Assembly (NCBI GenBank): GCA_941918925.1
Contig: OW799237.1
Span: forward strand, 57,025,997 to 57,089,996
Direction of reading: 5' to 3'
From: Phyto melanocephala
Lineage: Eukaryota; Arthropoda; Insecta; Diptera; Rhinophoridae
DNA: 64,000 nt
A program made the position numbers and the translations under genes. Below, in pieces: positions 12,182-23,770 of the stretch. The notes below the pieces were generated by a model. The model had not been told where the DNA came from and did not search any database. It worked only from the letters and a program-made list of their open reading frames with translations. Position 1 is the stretch's first letter. Every line of letters begins with the position of its first letter.

Positions 12182-12912
12182 GGTGAATTCACCCATTTGT
12201 TCTGAACAAAATTTTTTCCGGAGAATAACATTTTTTACTGAGAGTTTTCTGCAGAACGATTCACCCATTTAAGAAAATTTGTCCGAAAAAACAAAGCTGC
12301 CATATAATATAAAATGTAAACAGTTGTACAAAGTGGAAGCACCGCTAGCAAACTATGTAAATAAATACAAACGTAAATTATTTCATTAAAATATATGTGA
12401 AGAAAATGTCGGATAGAAGAAAACTAAAATTATTATTTTTAATTGAAGTGCATAAAGTCAATTTGTTTGCAAAAGAAATTTATAAAAAAAAAATCGAAAA
12501 TAAAAAGAGTCGCTTCTATTTCATTCCATAAACCCTGTTTTAAATAATTATTTTTGTATGCACTATTGCTCATGTCATACAAACATTTTCTTCCTGGTTT
12601 TTTAATTCTTCTATTAATTTTTGAGCAATATTTTCATTAAATTCCATTTTAATTGTTAATTTTCGGCAAAAACAATTTTTGTATAATAAATGTACTGACA
12701 CTGTGTGATGTGGCAACCAAATTCAATTTTCATGTAAATATTGAAAAATAGTGGCATCCCAATTCAGTTTCTTCTGAACAAGAATTAAAATTAAACCAAT
12801 TCAAGAAAAATCTTTCTGAACAAAATAATCTCTCTCTCTCTCAAAAGTAAAACATCAAACTCAATACAAAAAAAATTTGTTCTGAACTAAAATTTTATGG
12901 GTGAATCCAGCT
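12182..12912. mobile_element. TTAA-flanked MITE (piggyBac-type?) in the LINE RNase H
   Basis: 731 bp bounded by TTAA on both sides (12178-12181, 12913-12916). The ends are inverted: GGTGAATTCACCCATT on the left and GGGTGAATCCAGC on the right, each followed inward by a TTCTGAACAAAA-type block. A third GATTCACCCATTTAAG lies internally at 12250. No transposase. A TTAA duplication is the piggyBac hallmark; the end sequence itself is not known to me. Confidence 0.6.
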
Positions 12913-13037
12913 TTAAAGCTAGGGGAAAATTCATTTAGCAAATATATTATCTGCACAGATAGCCGTTCGGTATTTGAGGCTGCCTTAAATCAAAATAATA
13001 AAAATGAATTAATTATCTGTATACAACAACAAATTCT
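12913..13037 (+). pseudogene. I-clade LINE RNase H, middle part
   Basis: Reads NSFSKYIICTDSRSVFEAALN, with the catalytic Asp of TDSRS, then ELIICIQQQI. It lies between the MITE and the DINE insertions and rejoins the C-terminal part at about 13562. Confidence 0.7.
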
Positions 13038-13536
13038 AACAAGTAAGAGCGCTATATTCGGCCATGCCGAATCTTATATACCCTTCACAACGTGTAGTTA
13101 TGCAGTAACAGAAGTTTTTATAACCATTCATCCCATACGAAATACGTACATACATATAAAAAACATACATATATAAAAACATCCCATTGTAAAATTATAA
13201 ATTTACGCATGTATGTTAAAAAAACAAAAAAAAATAAAAAAAAAATTTTAAAAAAAATTTAAAAAAAAAATTATTATATATAATATATATAAAACAAAAA
13301 AAAAAAAATAATAATAAAAATATATATAATATATTAAATATTCAAAAAGTTGATTTCAACATACACACGGACAGACGGTCAGACGGACAGACTGACAGGG
13401 CTTAATCAACTCCCCTATTCAAAGGCTTTCAGAAAATATATACTTTATGTGGTCGGAAATGAAAATTGTAGAAATTTCACACGGAATGACAAACCTATAT
13501 ATACCCTTATACTTATATACTGTGTGAAGGGTATAA
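13038..13536 (-). mobile_element. DINE-1-like element, CCCTTCAC subfamily, in RNase H
   Basis: Minus orientation: the 3' end at 13038 is ACAAGTAAGAGCGC with the hairpin core GGCCATGCC, and the 5' end at 13536 is the complement of TTATACCCTTCACA. It has a low-complexity A/T core (13200-13330) and CCGTCTGTCCG-like sequence (13365-13400). It is the same subfamily as 47565-48345. Confidence 0.8.
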
Positions 13537-13561
13537 AGATGAATAAGAAGATTTAACTACT

Positions 13562-14072
13562 TTTGATCCCAAGCCACATCGGTATCACAGGCAATGAGGC
13601 AGCCGACCTAGCTGCAAAAACAGTATACCTACAACCCACCTACTTGTTTATACCTGAATGCAGACAATTTCTAAACCGATGTGCTACCTCAAAACCTAAT
13701 ACGTCCCTAGAACGCAAATGGATGAAATACAATCATCCATACAGAATCCTTAATCCTACAAAACAGATCACATTTCTACCAACGTCAACCAACTGCTTAC
13801 AAAATAGATGTTTCACAAGGCTACGCTTTACACACACAAAAATTGCTCACCAACATTTGATGAACAGAACTGCCCAACCTGTATGCTCCTTCTGTAGCAC
13901 CTCACCTCTAACAGTCTTTCACATCTTAGCAGACTGCCCAGTCCTAGCCAGCCTACGGCTATCTATTTGCAACTCTGCCAATATTATCGATTTGTTAAAA
14001 GTTCCATCCAATAACAACATTAACAAAGTTTTTGAATTTTTAAAAAAACTATCCCTGCACAACCAAATTTAA
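13562..14072 (+). pseudogene. I-clade LINE RNase H end and C-terminal zinc motif
   Basis: Begins LIPSHIGITGNEAADLAAK, the last RNase H block (His and Asp), and ends with a CCHC-type VCSFCSTSPLTVFHILADCP about 70 residues from the stop at 14070. An open frame of about 165 codons survives. Confidence 0.75.
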
Positions 14073-14215
14073 TATTAAAATCTTATTTACATTTACTTAA
14101 AAAAATAATAAAATACCAAGCCGATAGCCTTCGTCGCTAGTGCTCTTAGCTTTAAGATTTATTGTAATTTTAATTATAATAAATACGAAAATAAATAAAA
14201 TAAATAAATAAAAAA

Positions 14216-14296
14216 TATTGTATTTTAAATGTACACAAAATTGGTGGTGGGTATAAAAGATTCGGCACGGCCGAATATAGTGCTCTTACTTGTTTT
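14216..14296 (+). mobile_element. DINE-1-like element, 3' end (partner of 8376)
   Basis: AAATTGGTGGTGGGTATA, hairpin ATTCGGCACGGCCGAAT, then ATAGTGCTCTTACTTG. It lies directly after the LINE tail. Confidence 0.75.
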
Positions 14297-15178
14297 CTTT
14301 TCTCATCAAAAAAATCTTAATTTTTAAAATGCTGTTAATGTTAATGTAGTTAACATTGATGTGGGACGTACTTAACTTACGAATTTATCTTCACACCCTC
14401 TTAAAATTATATAATTAAAGTTTGAATTCTACTTCAATTAAATTTTTTTCCATATAAAAATAATATGAATTTATTATAAAACGTTATATGGGAGGTGGGC
14501 GTTAATGTAGGCGCATCACCTTAACATTTTGGAATTATTCTTATATTGGCATAACTACATTTACCAGCAAGCTAAATATGCGAAATTTCATCATCATACA
14601 TATATTTCTGTCGGTTTTATAAGCTTTTAAATTTTATTAAGAGTACATTTTTTGAGAAGTGGGCGTTAAAGTAGGGGTGTCAAAGTAGTTTCTGCTGATA
14701 AATTCAACTTAGATATTTCAATACAGAGTCCTTTATTCTTCCAAAATCGTTATTCATAGAAAATATAAATGAATTTGTGATAAAGCGTTATAAGGTAGGT
14801 GGGTGTGTCACCTTAATTTTCCGTTATTGCTAATCTTTTGATCAAATAACAATTTTTACAAAAATTCAGAAGCATACACCTAATTTTGTCAGTGTTGCAT
14901 TTTATTCGATGTTGGAAGGACATGTTTTTTGTAACTTTCTCTTGCATTGCGAGCTATAACTCTCTTCCTAATATTCTGATTTAGCCAATTTGATCCCCAT
15001 AACTTTTTCGGTTCGGCCTTTATCGTCCTTTAACAGAAATAGGTAGATCGTCATAAAATGAAACAAGGACTCAGAAAATATATACTTTATGGAATCTAAA
15101 ATTGACATTTCGATATATTTCAAACGGAATTACAAAAAAATATACTCCCACACCATTTCTTTTGGTGGCGGGTTTACA
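14297..15178 (-). mobile_element. DINE-1-like element, minus strand, 5' part
   Basis: The 5' end at about 15170 is the complement of CCCGCCACCAAAAG; inward are the ATATACTTTATGG and AAAATTGACATTTCGATAT blocks seen in other copies, plus GGGAGGTGGGCGTTAATG blocks. No 3' hairpin, so it is truncated. Confidence 0.65.
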
Positions 15179-15189
15179 AATTATAGCGA

Positions 15190-17460
15190 TCGCAAAAATG
15201 CTCAAGATGTTTTTGATTTACCTGTGGCAGTAACCCTGATCAGCAGTATATAAAAAGAAACTGCCAGAAATTTTTTAAACAATGAGACGACAATAACAGC
15301 TGATAAATTGAAAAATGCTGTAAAAGGGGAATTTGTAGAAGACTTGTCGGCAAAAATAATGACTATTAGACAAGATAACAAAACTGAAAACGCTTATTGC
15401 AGCGAAATAGAAAAAGGGACAAAATCGTTAGAAAGTGCATATATATCAGACGGTTTGTCATACGAGTTGGCAAACAAATTTCTACGCAAATAGCTATAAC
15501 GGCAATTACCAGAAACTGCACAATAGATAAGGTAAGACATCATTTAGGCAGGTCGATTTAACTATATGAACGAAGTTGTTAGCAAATTTTTCAACAGTTG
15601 CAATGAAGCAACTGGACAACAAAATTCAATACTATACTATAGACGGAGACAAAGTAATAATTTCCGTAAAAATTACGAAAACTTTCATGGTGGTGACAAA
15701 TACCCACGCAAAAATAATATAATCTTCATAATTACAATGATAGAAACAACAGTCATGGTTATAACAACACATACGGACAGAAAAACATAAAAAATAACAC
15801 AAATAACTCTAAATTAACAGTACTTGTAGACACCGGAGCAGACTTATAAAGTTAAAACATTTCACATTTAATCAAATAAATACCAACAGAACCACAACAT
15901 TAAGTGGAATAGGAGTGGGTAAAATGAAATCATTGGTATGGACTTTATCAAAAATTATAATTGCATTTTAGATTTTGATGAGGAATATGATTGTCTTATC
16001 CTACGACCATTTTAAATCAAAACATAGAAATACCGATTACAAGAGACTATGATAAAATAACATTACCACCAAGACCTGAAGTTATACACCATCTAAAATT
16101 AATACATACAGAAAAAAATACTCATATCAAATCAAGAAATTCAGTCAGGTATTTTCATAGCAAACACACTGGTAAAATCGAATAATGCATATATTCGTTT
16201 TCTAAACACTACAAACAATATTATTAAAATTAACAAGAGAAAATGTCACTGAATATAACATTATAACAGATAATTGTGGTTAATCCATTAATAGAAAGAA
16301 GAAAGAAGTCTTACAAATACTAAAGAAAAATTTTCTCGAACATTTTTAAAAAATACTGAATATACAAAATACAGCGATATCTTTGGCTTAGAATCGAAAA
16401 CAATAACTACTAATAATTTCTATGAACAAAATTGAAAGTTCATAACACACAGCCAGTATTCATAAAAAATTACCGTATACCATACTCACATAAAGAAGAA
16501 ATAGACAAACAGGACAAACTCAGACAGAAAAAGATGGAGGTTAGTGGTAGACTACAGACAAAGAAATAAGAAATTAATAACGGACAAATTTCCATTGCCT
16601 AGAATAGATGATATTTTAGACCAACTTGGCAGAGCAAAGTATTTTTTTTTTGGTTTGAACTTAATGTCTGGATTCCACTAGATTAGATTGAATACCTAAT
16701 CCAGAAACTTAACGTCATTTTCAACCAACAATGGCGCACATAGATTTACTAGGTTACCCTTTGGTTTAAAAGTGATGCCAAATTCATCCAAAAAATTGAT
16801 GACAATAGCTTTTAGTGGCTTAAAACCAAATCAAGCATTACTTTATATGGACTACCTAGTTGTACAAGGATGCTCTGAGAAACATATTCTTTCAAACTCA
16901 AAGCAGGTATTTGATTGGTGTCGAGAACGCAATCTTTAATTAAAATCAGAAAAATTTACATTTTTTATAAGAGAAGTGGCATATTTAGGACACAAATCCA
17001 CAGACAAGGGAATACTCCCAGACGACAGCAAGTACTCGGTTATAGAAAACTACCCAACACTACCCAATTACTAGGGTGCCCCGATGGACTAGTCAGCAGT
17101 GTGCTTTTCTGCTAGCTTAGGGGTTGCGGGTTCGATTCCCGCCGGAGACTCTGGACTTGTCTGCTTCTTTTCTATTCTATTCTTACTTTTCTATTCAGGT
17201 ATCACAAAGGGATCAATATAATAGATCCAAGTGAGCTGTACAACAGCTGCCTGTTCTACCTAACCTAACCTACTCAATTACTATCGCAGATTCATTAAGA
17301 ATTTTTCAGAGTATTCTAGACACCTTACAAAATTATCTAGAAAGGGAACACAGTTCGAGTGGATGAAGAAGTGTGATTCCGCATTCAGGTACCTAAAAAA
17401 GGCACTGATGATAAATAAGTCACTACTTTGACTCCACTAGTATTAGTAATAAATTTTACA
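15190..17460 (+). pseudogene. Ty3/gypsy retrotransposon gag-pol remnant
   Basis: 17.6/297-like Ty3/gypsy element. 15308-15790 is gag (AVKGEFVEDLSAKIM; Asn/Arg-rich end). 15816-15850 has the protease block LTVLVDTGADL. 16530-16690 is reverse transcriptase: WRLVVDYRQRNKKLI, DKFPLPRIDDILDQLGRAKY. 16855-17040 continues with MDYLVVQGCSEKH (YMDD changed) and VAYLGHKSTDKGI. After a SINE insertion, 17284-17400 continues YRRFIKNFS-like sequence and SRKGTQFEWMKK. Many frameshifts; no LTRs recognised. Confidence 0.75.
17074..17269 (+). mobile_element. tRNA-derived SINE in gypsy pol
   Basis: 196 bp with a pol III internal promoter: A-box-like TGGACTAGTCAG (17085-17096) and an exact B box GGTTCGATTCC (17129-17139). 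Flanked by 14-bp duplications CTACCCAATTACTA / CTACTCAATTACTA (one mismatch; 17060-17073, 17270-17283). It ends in CCTAACCTAACC. The body after the tRNA-like part is unrecognised. Confidence 0.8.
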
Positions 17461-17985
17461 AAAACAAATTACATTAATATCGAATTTTGATTTTCCTTTT
17501 ATTTATTTTTATTGTAAATTTAACTATCGTAATAGTATTTTTTATTTCGTTACTAATACACTGTGGTGCAATATTATAGCCATAACACAGAGATCAGAAA
17601 ATACATATTTACATATATCATCAGAGCATTAACTAAGCAAAAAAAATATGTATTTATTTACAATCAATTTGATATTAGTGAGATACTCTATTATAGTCGC
17701 ACTCTTAGGATCATATTAAAACTAGAAATTTTTTACAAATGTTACAACTCAAAAATTCACTTTTATCCACCTTTTTGGCAGAAAGATATCTTTTAGGCTA
17801 CCTGGAATCTTGTAACATTATGCAGTCTGAAATATCGGAAATCAAAAGGACAGTAAACTTATTGATATTATAGGATTTACTTAAATTATACCTGCATCTT
17901 TATTGGCAGTCAGGCTTAATAGTAACTACTTAATCGTATACTTTCTATTACAATTTCATTAGATAAGGCAAGAAATATGTAAATA
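17461..17985. other. No gene seen
   Basis: AT-rich, possibly degenerate end of the gypsy element; no LTR or coding block recognised. Confidence 0.3.
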
Positions 17986-18150
17986 AAAAATGTTGTGAAA
18001 TACAATTGGAAAATTCTACGAAATACAAATAGAAACTTCTGCAATACAAATAGAAATTTCTGAAATATAAAAGGAAGTTCCGCAAATATAATTTGAAATT
18101 TTTGAGATACAATTGGAAATTTCTGAAATACGATTGGAAATGTTGTAACG
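17986..18150. repeat. 21-bp minisatellite, about 7-8 copies
   Basis: Variants of GAAATACAAATAGAAATTTCT in tandem. The 21-bp period keeps one minus-strand frame open, as a 7-residue repeat NFxLYLR/K, but there is no sign of a gene around it. Confidence 0.65.
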
Positions 18151-18830
18151 AGACTGTAGCAAAAGTGATAGTTTCGTAGCAGAACAAAAATAAGAAAGAT
18201 GGCAAAATATCATTTCATCTCTCTCGTTTTAAGAATAAAAACCCGTTTTTACCACAAAATTTATTATATTGTTAACAATTCTAATCACTATAAAATAACT
18301 TTTGTATACCATATATATATGTACTACTTTTTTTGTTTAAGTCTAATTTGACATTAATTTGTTTTTTTTTTTTTTAAATTTATTCCTTAAATAAAACCTT
18401 AGTATGATTACAATAGGAGTGATATTACCAACTTCGTTTTAGCATAATATTTGAGATGTTGGCGTATCAAATTAATTTCAGCTTATGAATTTAAGATAGA
18501 AATTGCATTGTAGGATTTATTATTCTTTCAAAATCTTTGTGCATATAGAAATTTTATAAATTTAAGAAAAATCGATATATGAGAGGTAGAAGTTAAATTG
18601 GGTGTGTCACCCATATTTTTCGTTATTACTACAAGATTAACCAAAAGTGTATGTTTGCAAAATTTTAGAATCGGTTTAATGACGTCTAAGATAGACTAAA
18701 AAAAGATATTGTGTGGAGTAATGACCTGATTTATGGAATGAAATACTTTATAAGACAATTATTTCAAATTATTTAATGAATGATGATAACAAAATCCTCA
18801 AAATTACATTAATGTGCTGTTTTAACAATC
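18151..18830. other. Degenerate DINE-like internal sequence, no gene
   Basis: 18480-18690 matches the internal part of DINE copies in minus orientation (TTTATTATTCTTTCAAAATCTT, GGGTGTGTCACC). The remainder is AT-rich with nothing recognised. Confidence 0.4.
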
Positions 18831-19335
18831 AACTCGCTTTGTGTATGTTTTTGTTATAATAACAAGACACATGTTTTCGTTTGAAAGCAATCTTTCGGAT
18901 TCCATAAACAGCACAGAGCATTATCTTATTTATTTATTATAATAGAAGGATCTACGACAATTATATGTGAAACAAAATATCAGTTAAATGATCGCCACAA
19001 TATCGGCGGCATACTTATTTTCGAATATTTTCAATGACGATGTAAATGTTTAATTGTTGGGCACGACGACGAGTCGAGGTTGACCGCTTTTTTGCTAATT
19101 CTCCAGATTGTGAAACATTAATCGATTGTGCTGCCCAAAAAATCACGACGTGCACGAAATGCATTTTGATTTGAATGCTCATTTTTGTAAATGGCTTTAC
19201 AATCTTAATGCGATGTTCAATTGTGTACCTCTTAATAGCTAAACTTTTCAAACACTAAAACAAAGAAATTTCAACTAAAGCAGGACAAAAAACGTGACTC
19301 ACAAATAATATCGTGCATTACGGTTGGACCACCCT
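18830..19335 (-). pseudogene. Mariner (DD41D-type) deletion derivative, N-terminal transposase remnant
   Basis: Minus-strand frame 19251-19015 resembles the DNA-binding domain (KRYTIEHRIKIVK; then SGELAKKRSTSTRRRAQ). The right end GGACCACCCTA resembles the terminal repeat of 23080-23627. Catalytic domain absent. Confidence 0.5.
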
Positions 19336-19549
19336 ATATAAAATAATATGAAAAAAAGAATGTACATACATACATACTATTTTGCATTCATGTATATTTT
19401 TATCTGTCCAATTGGTTGTCATAAATTATTTTATAAAATGGCTGTTCTGTTCGGCAATGTTCTGCGATCAACGTCCACAAATAACATTTTCGAATATGGG
19501 ACACTACCAATTTACATGAAATTCAAGATAATTAATTTGTTGTAGATTT

Positions 19550-19625
19550 TAGGCTGTCGGCATCATCGGTCCATATTTCTTTGAGAACCATCAACGACCA
19601 GCGCTAAAGGTTGACGATTAACAAC
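19550..19625 (+). pseudogene. Mariner transposase scrap
   Basis: Reads VGIIGPYFFENHQRP, the conserved block between the first and second catalytic Asp of DD41D mariners (compare GGIIGPYFFKNE in 56454-57155). About 25 codons only. Confidence 0.5.
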
Positions 19626-19754
19626 TTTCTTTAGTCTAAATTGCATGTAGGACGGCGCACTATGGGGTTTCTGCTGCAAGAAAAGGCATTTTTTGACTAT
19701 TACTTTAAAAAAATCTAATTTATAGAGAAGAGTGTGGCAAACAAAAATCTGCAT

Positions 19755-20384
19755 CTCTTTTAAGATATATGTATATATATTCTTGGAAAAGATCGGTTGA
19801 AATCAGATTATTGTTGTGAAAGGGAAATATATGGCAATTTTGTTCAAATTCAAAGATTTATATATCGAAGATGTTTCGAGCGGAAAAATTTGAGTGTCGA
19901 TTTTATTTAAATTCGAAAGTTATTGCGTGCATAGTTTGGGAGATATGAGTGCATCAAAATTGTCCTTCAAAATTCAGCATTGGCTGTTTTTGTTGGATAA
20001 AAAGTCAGTTAGCTCGGTTTACCTCCGTGCTCTCAGTATAAAAGTATAAAAGGTAAAAGGATCTTCTTTCGAATTAGTCAAAAAAAAATTCACCAACATT
20101 TGTCAATATTTAAAAAATAATTCAAATTTGAAAAAAAAAGTCACGAATATTGCACCCTAGTGTTTGTAATAAAAAAGTTTTGCATGCCTTTAGGCTTAAC
20201 GTTTCAAAGAAATTTGAGTTATTAATTACAATTGTTTATAAATTGTTGACAGCTGCTTTTAAAAGTGAATAAGAATAAAAGAAACAAAATCATGTTTTAA
20301 TAAAAGAAAATGTATAGAAGAAAACCGCTGGGAGGAAATAACCAATTTTTAGCATTCCTTTAATTAAGTTACATACAAGACGAC
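19755..20384. other. No gene seen
   Basis: AT-rich; no coding similarity or repeat structure recognised. Confidence 0.3.
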
Positions 20385-21003
20385 GCATTGCAACCAAAAT
20401 TGTTAGTTTTTTCTTTTATCAACTAATAGCCGTGTGGTTTAAAAATTAAATTCTATTGAGAATTGCGCCCTATACATTGAAAAGAAAAATACGTGAAAAA
20501 ATGGGGGTCCAAGGGAGGTACCCTAGGAGTCGATGGATTTCAACCAAAATTTGTAGTGCTCTTTTTTAGATCAACTTATGGACATCTGCTAAATATTATC
20601 AAATTCCGTTGCGAATTGCGGCCCATACGTTGAGAAAATAAATAAGCGAAAAAATGGGGGTCCAAAGGAGGTACCCCTAATAGTAGAGGAATTTCAACTA
20701 AAATTATCAGAACTATCTCTTGTATAAATTAATAGATGTATGCTAAATTTCATCAGATTATATTGAGGAATACAGCCGATACATTTTGAAAAAATTAGTC
20801 GAGCTCTTTCTTGGATTAACTGATAGACGTGTGCCAAATTTCGCCAAATTCTATGAAGAATTGCGATCCATACATTGAGGACAAAAATTCGTGGAAAAAT
20901 TGGCGGTCAAGGGAGGTACCCCTAGGAGTTGACGGATTTTAAAAAATTGTTGAAATTTTCTTTTCTACTTAAAATTGAACAAGTGTGCAAAATTTCATCA
21001 TTC
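20385..21003. repeat. Divergent tandem repeat, ~150 bp unit, about 4 copies
   Basis: Units marked by GAATTGCGCCCTATACATTG-like sequence at 20460, 20613, 20764 and 20857, and by GGGGGTCCAAGGGAGGTACC at 20503, 20654 and 20905. The last interval is shortened. Confidence 0.7.
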
Positions 21004-21559
21004 AGATGTATAAATAAATACCACTGTGTGCGGCGCTACGTGTCACATTGGATATTCTGCACGATTGTTTGGATGGCACGGTCATTTTACGTAGAGATGA
21101 ATTTGGCACCGAAAATGTGTGATTTCACACACACTTTGTTGTATTTAAATTTTTAAACAGAAAGCGCTTAATGAAAGACCTGTTGCAATAAATAACAACT
21201 GCATTAGAAAAAATCAAATCAGAAAAATAAAAAATAAGTGTGTCTGTCATACGAAGTAAATTACATTTTCATTGCTTCTAAATCAATACTGCAAAAGAAT
21301 GCGAAATAATTTGTTATAAATGATATGGTTTAAAATGAGTGCAAAATATCTTTTAAAATTCATGTAAGTAAACGTCATCAACTCATGATACATAGTTTTT
21401 TTTATTTTTATATAATTTATATAATGAGCCTATGTTCTTATTACTAGTATATTCATAAATACTTATCATCTCCATGACACGTTAATGTTAAAATCGTAAA
21501 TTGAAACATCCCATCACCAGTTTAACCCCTGCAAATCACTTCCTCGTCATGTTTATTTA
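21004..21559. other. No gene seen
   Basis: AT-rich single-copy-looking DNA; short open frames lack recognisable motifs. Confidence 0.3.
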
Positions 21560-23770
21560 TTATACCCGCCACCAAAAAAATGGTGGGGGTATATTCATTT
21601 TGTCATTCCGTTTGTAACACATCGAAATATCCATTTTAGACCCCATAAAGTATATATATTCTGAATCGGGGTTTGATTTTATGACGATCTAGCTATGTAC
21701 GTCCGTCTGTCCGTCTGTTGAAAGCACGATAGAGGTCGCACCGAACAAGCTAGGGGGCTCAAATTTTGCCAGAATCTTTCTTATAGACAAGGTTTGTTTG
21801 GTATTGAAAATGGGCTAAATCGGAATATTAGGAAGAGAGTTATAGCTCGAAAAGCAAAAGTAGGTCGAAAAAACCGTGTCCTTCGAACATCGAATAAAAT
21901 GGAATTGTGTCCAAACGCCTTAACGTAGACTCATGAAACTTCGAATATATATTTCCTGAGTAAAGGCAATATTTTTCCCCGAAAATTGTCTAAATCTATG
22001 CATTAGGAGAGGAGTTATCGATCAAAATGTACGAAAATTTATACCGCACAGTGTATTTTTCGGTATATTTAAAAACAAAAACGTCATAAAAGCAACAAAA
22101 TTGGATGTACGACTCTGAAATTTTGCACACTTTGCTTTTTGGTGACACGCTTTCTTGTAACGGCAAATCAATGTGCCACGCCCACTTTTACGCCCTACTC
22201 CCATATAACGTTTTAACTAAAATTCATATAATTTCTCTATTAATAAAGATTTTGGAATAATAAAGGACTATATTGAAACACCTAAGTTGTACTCATTAGC
22301 AAAAACAACTTTGACACGCCTACTATAACGCCCACTTTCACTTTTGAATTGTGTCCAGACGCATAAACGTAGAGTCATGAAACTTCGAATATATATTTAT
22401 CGAGTCAAAAGAATATTTTTCCCTGAAAATCGCTTCAATCTATGAATTAGGAAAAGAGTTATAGATAAAAATGTACGAAAATTTATACCGCACAGTGTAT
22501 ATTTCAAATTTAAAACGTAATAAAACTGACAAAACTATATGTACGATTCTGAAATTTTGCAAACATGGTTTTTTGGATAGATGTGCCACGCACACTTTTT
22601 TCTTTAAATTTTTATAAAAATATATAAGTCATATATATTAGCATTTATTCATCTTACACTGCGCCTAAGTCAAAAAAAATTATCTCTAAACATTATAAAC
22701 AATTTATTTTCATGTACTAATGGCTAACAAATTTTAAAATTATACAAAACTTATTTCGTTTGAAAATCTTTTAAAAGCAAAATGTTATAGAAGTTTAAAA
22801 ATCAAAATCTTACTAATAAATTTCCCGTTTTAGCAAAATGCTGAGAATGTATATTTTAAATCACCCTGTGGCCCTTAAAATTTAACCTTAAATTCACTTT
22901 CTTCCTCTTAAATTCATGTAAATTCTCTATAAATAAAGATTTTGGAATACTAAAGGACTATATTGAAATATCTAAGTTATGTTTATTAGCAGAAACTTTA
23001 TTGACACGCGTATTTTAATGGCCACTTTCATTGAAAGACTAAATTTACGAAAACATTTTACTAGCATACCGAAGTTATAATGGGTGGTTTAATTTTAAGG
23101 GACTATGTTGATTTTAAATAAAATTATTATGAAATTATTATCATTTATTTTTATAATGATAATATTTGTATGCTTCAATTATGTATGGAACAAAATATCG
23201 GCCAAATGGCCCCTTAACCTAGGCGGCACACCACGATCCGATAGTCCAAATTTTCAATGACACTGTTGATGCTCGATTGTTGGGCACGATGATGCGTCGA
23301 GGTTGCTTGCTCTTTTGCCACGTTATCGTGAAAAACAGCAATGTTTCCCATTCAACGAACTAAGATGGCATTCACAGATGTTTTCACATTTCATACAGAC
23401 CTGCTTTGCAGACATTTAAATATTTTTTACAATTCTCACGATTGTGGACGAATTCGAACGATTATGTTGACCAAAAGAATCACGAAGTGCACAAAATGCA
23501 TTTTGATTTGAACGCCCATTTTTATAAAAATCTTTAATATTTAAAAGCGTTGCTCGATTTCAATGACAAATTTAAAGACTAGGTGTAGTTCACCTTCAAC
23601 ATGGGCCCTTAAAATTTAACCACCCTCTACAAAGAAAGTGATACATATTTTATTATAAAGAGATTATTCTATAGCGATTAACAAAATAATAAATATTGAG
23701 CTTTAAATGTACACAAAATTGGTGGTGGGTATAAAAGATTCGGCACAGCCGAATATAGTGCTCTTACTTG
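21560..23770 (+). mobile_element. DINE-1-like element, nearly full copy, with mariner MITE inside
   Basis: 5' end TTATACCCGCCACC plus inverted GGTGGGGGTATA; then CATTTTGTCATTCCG, CCCCATAAAGTATATA, CCGTCTGTCCGTCTG. Internal blocks CGCCCACTTTTACGCCC are repeated (22185, 22325). 3' end GGTGGTGGGTATA, hairpin ATTCGGCACAGCCGAAT and ATAGTGCTCTTACTTG. These parts follow the INE-1 layout, in which the 3' end also has a hairpin before TATAGCGTTCT-type sequence. An inverted homologous copy lies at 55372-59017. Confidence 0.85.
23080..23627. mobile_element. Mariner-type MITE (deletion derivative)
   Basis: 548 bp flanked by TA; ends ATGGGTGGTTTAATTTTAAG and, inverted, GAGGGTGGTTAAATTTTAAG. Internal sequence (GTCGAGGTTGC, CACGTTATCG) retains scraps of the transposase N terminus. 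Same family as 55517-56117 and the coding remnant at 6721-7262. Confidence 0.75.

Larger units (their letters stand above)
9230..14215 (+). mobile_element. I-clade LINE (ORF1, endonuclease/RT, RNase H), decayed and twice invaded
   Basis: Non-LTR retrotransposon inserted in a DINE copy. Order: ORF1 from 9261; reverse transcriptase 10450-11270; ribonuclease H 12000-13620; C-terminal zinc motif near 13890; 3' UTR with GCCTTCGTCGCTAGTGCTCT; and a tail made of AAATA/TAAA repeats (14180-14215). Interrupted at 12182-12912 by a TTAA-flanked MITE and at 13038-13536 by a DINE copy. Much of the endonuclease is gone (between about 9900 and 9960), and frameshifts break every domain. Confidence 0.8.

Noticed and set aside
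17074..17160. Possible tRNA gene
   Set aside because: A B box is present, but it is embedded in a 196-bp unit with target duplications, and no complete cloverleaf could be drawn; called SINE.
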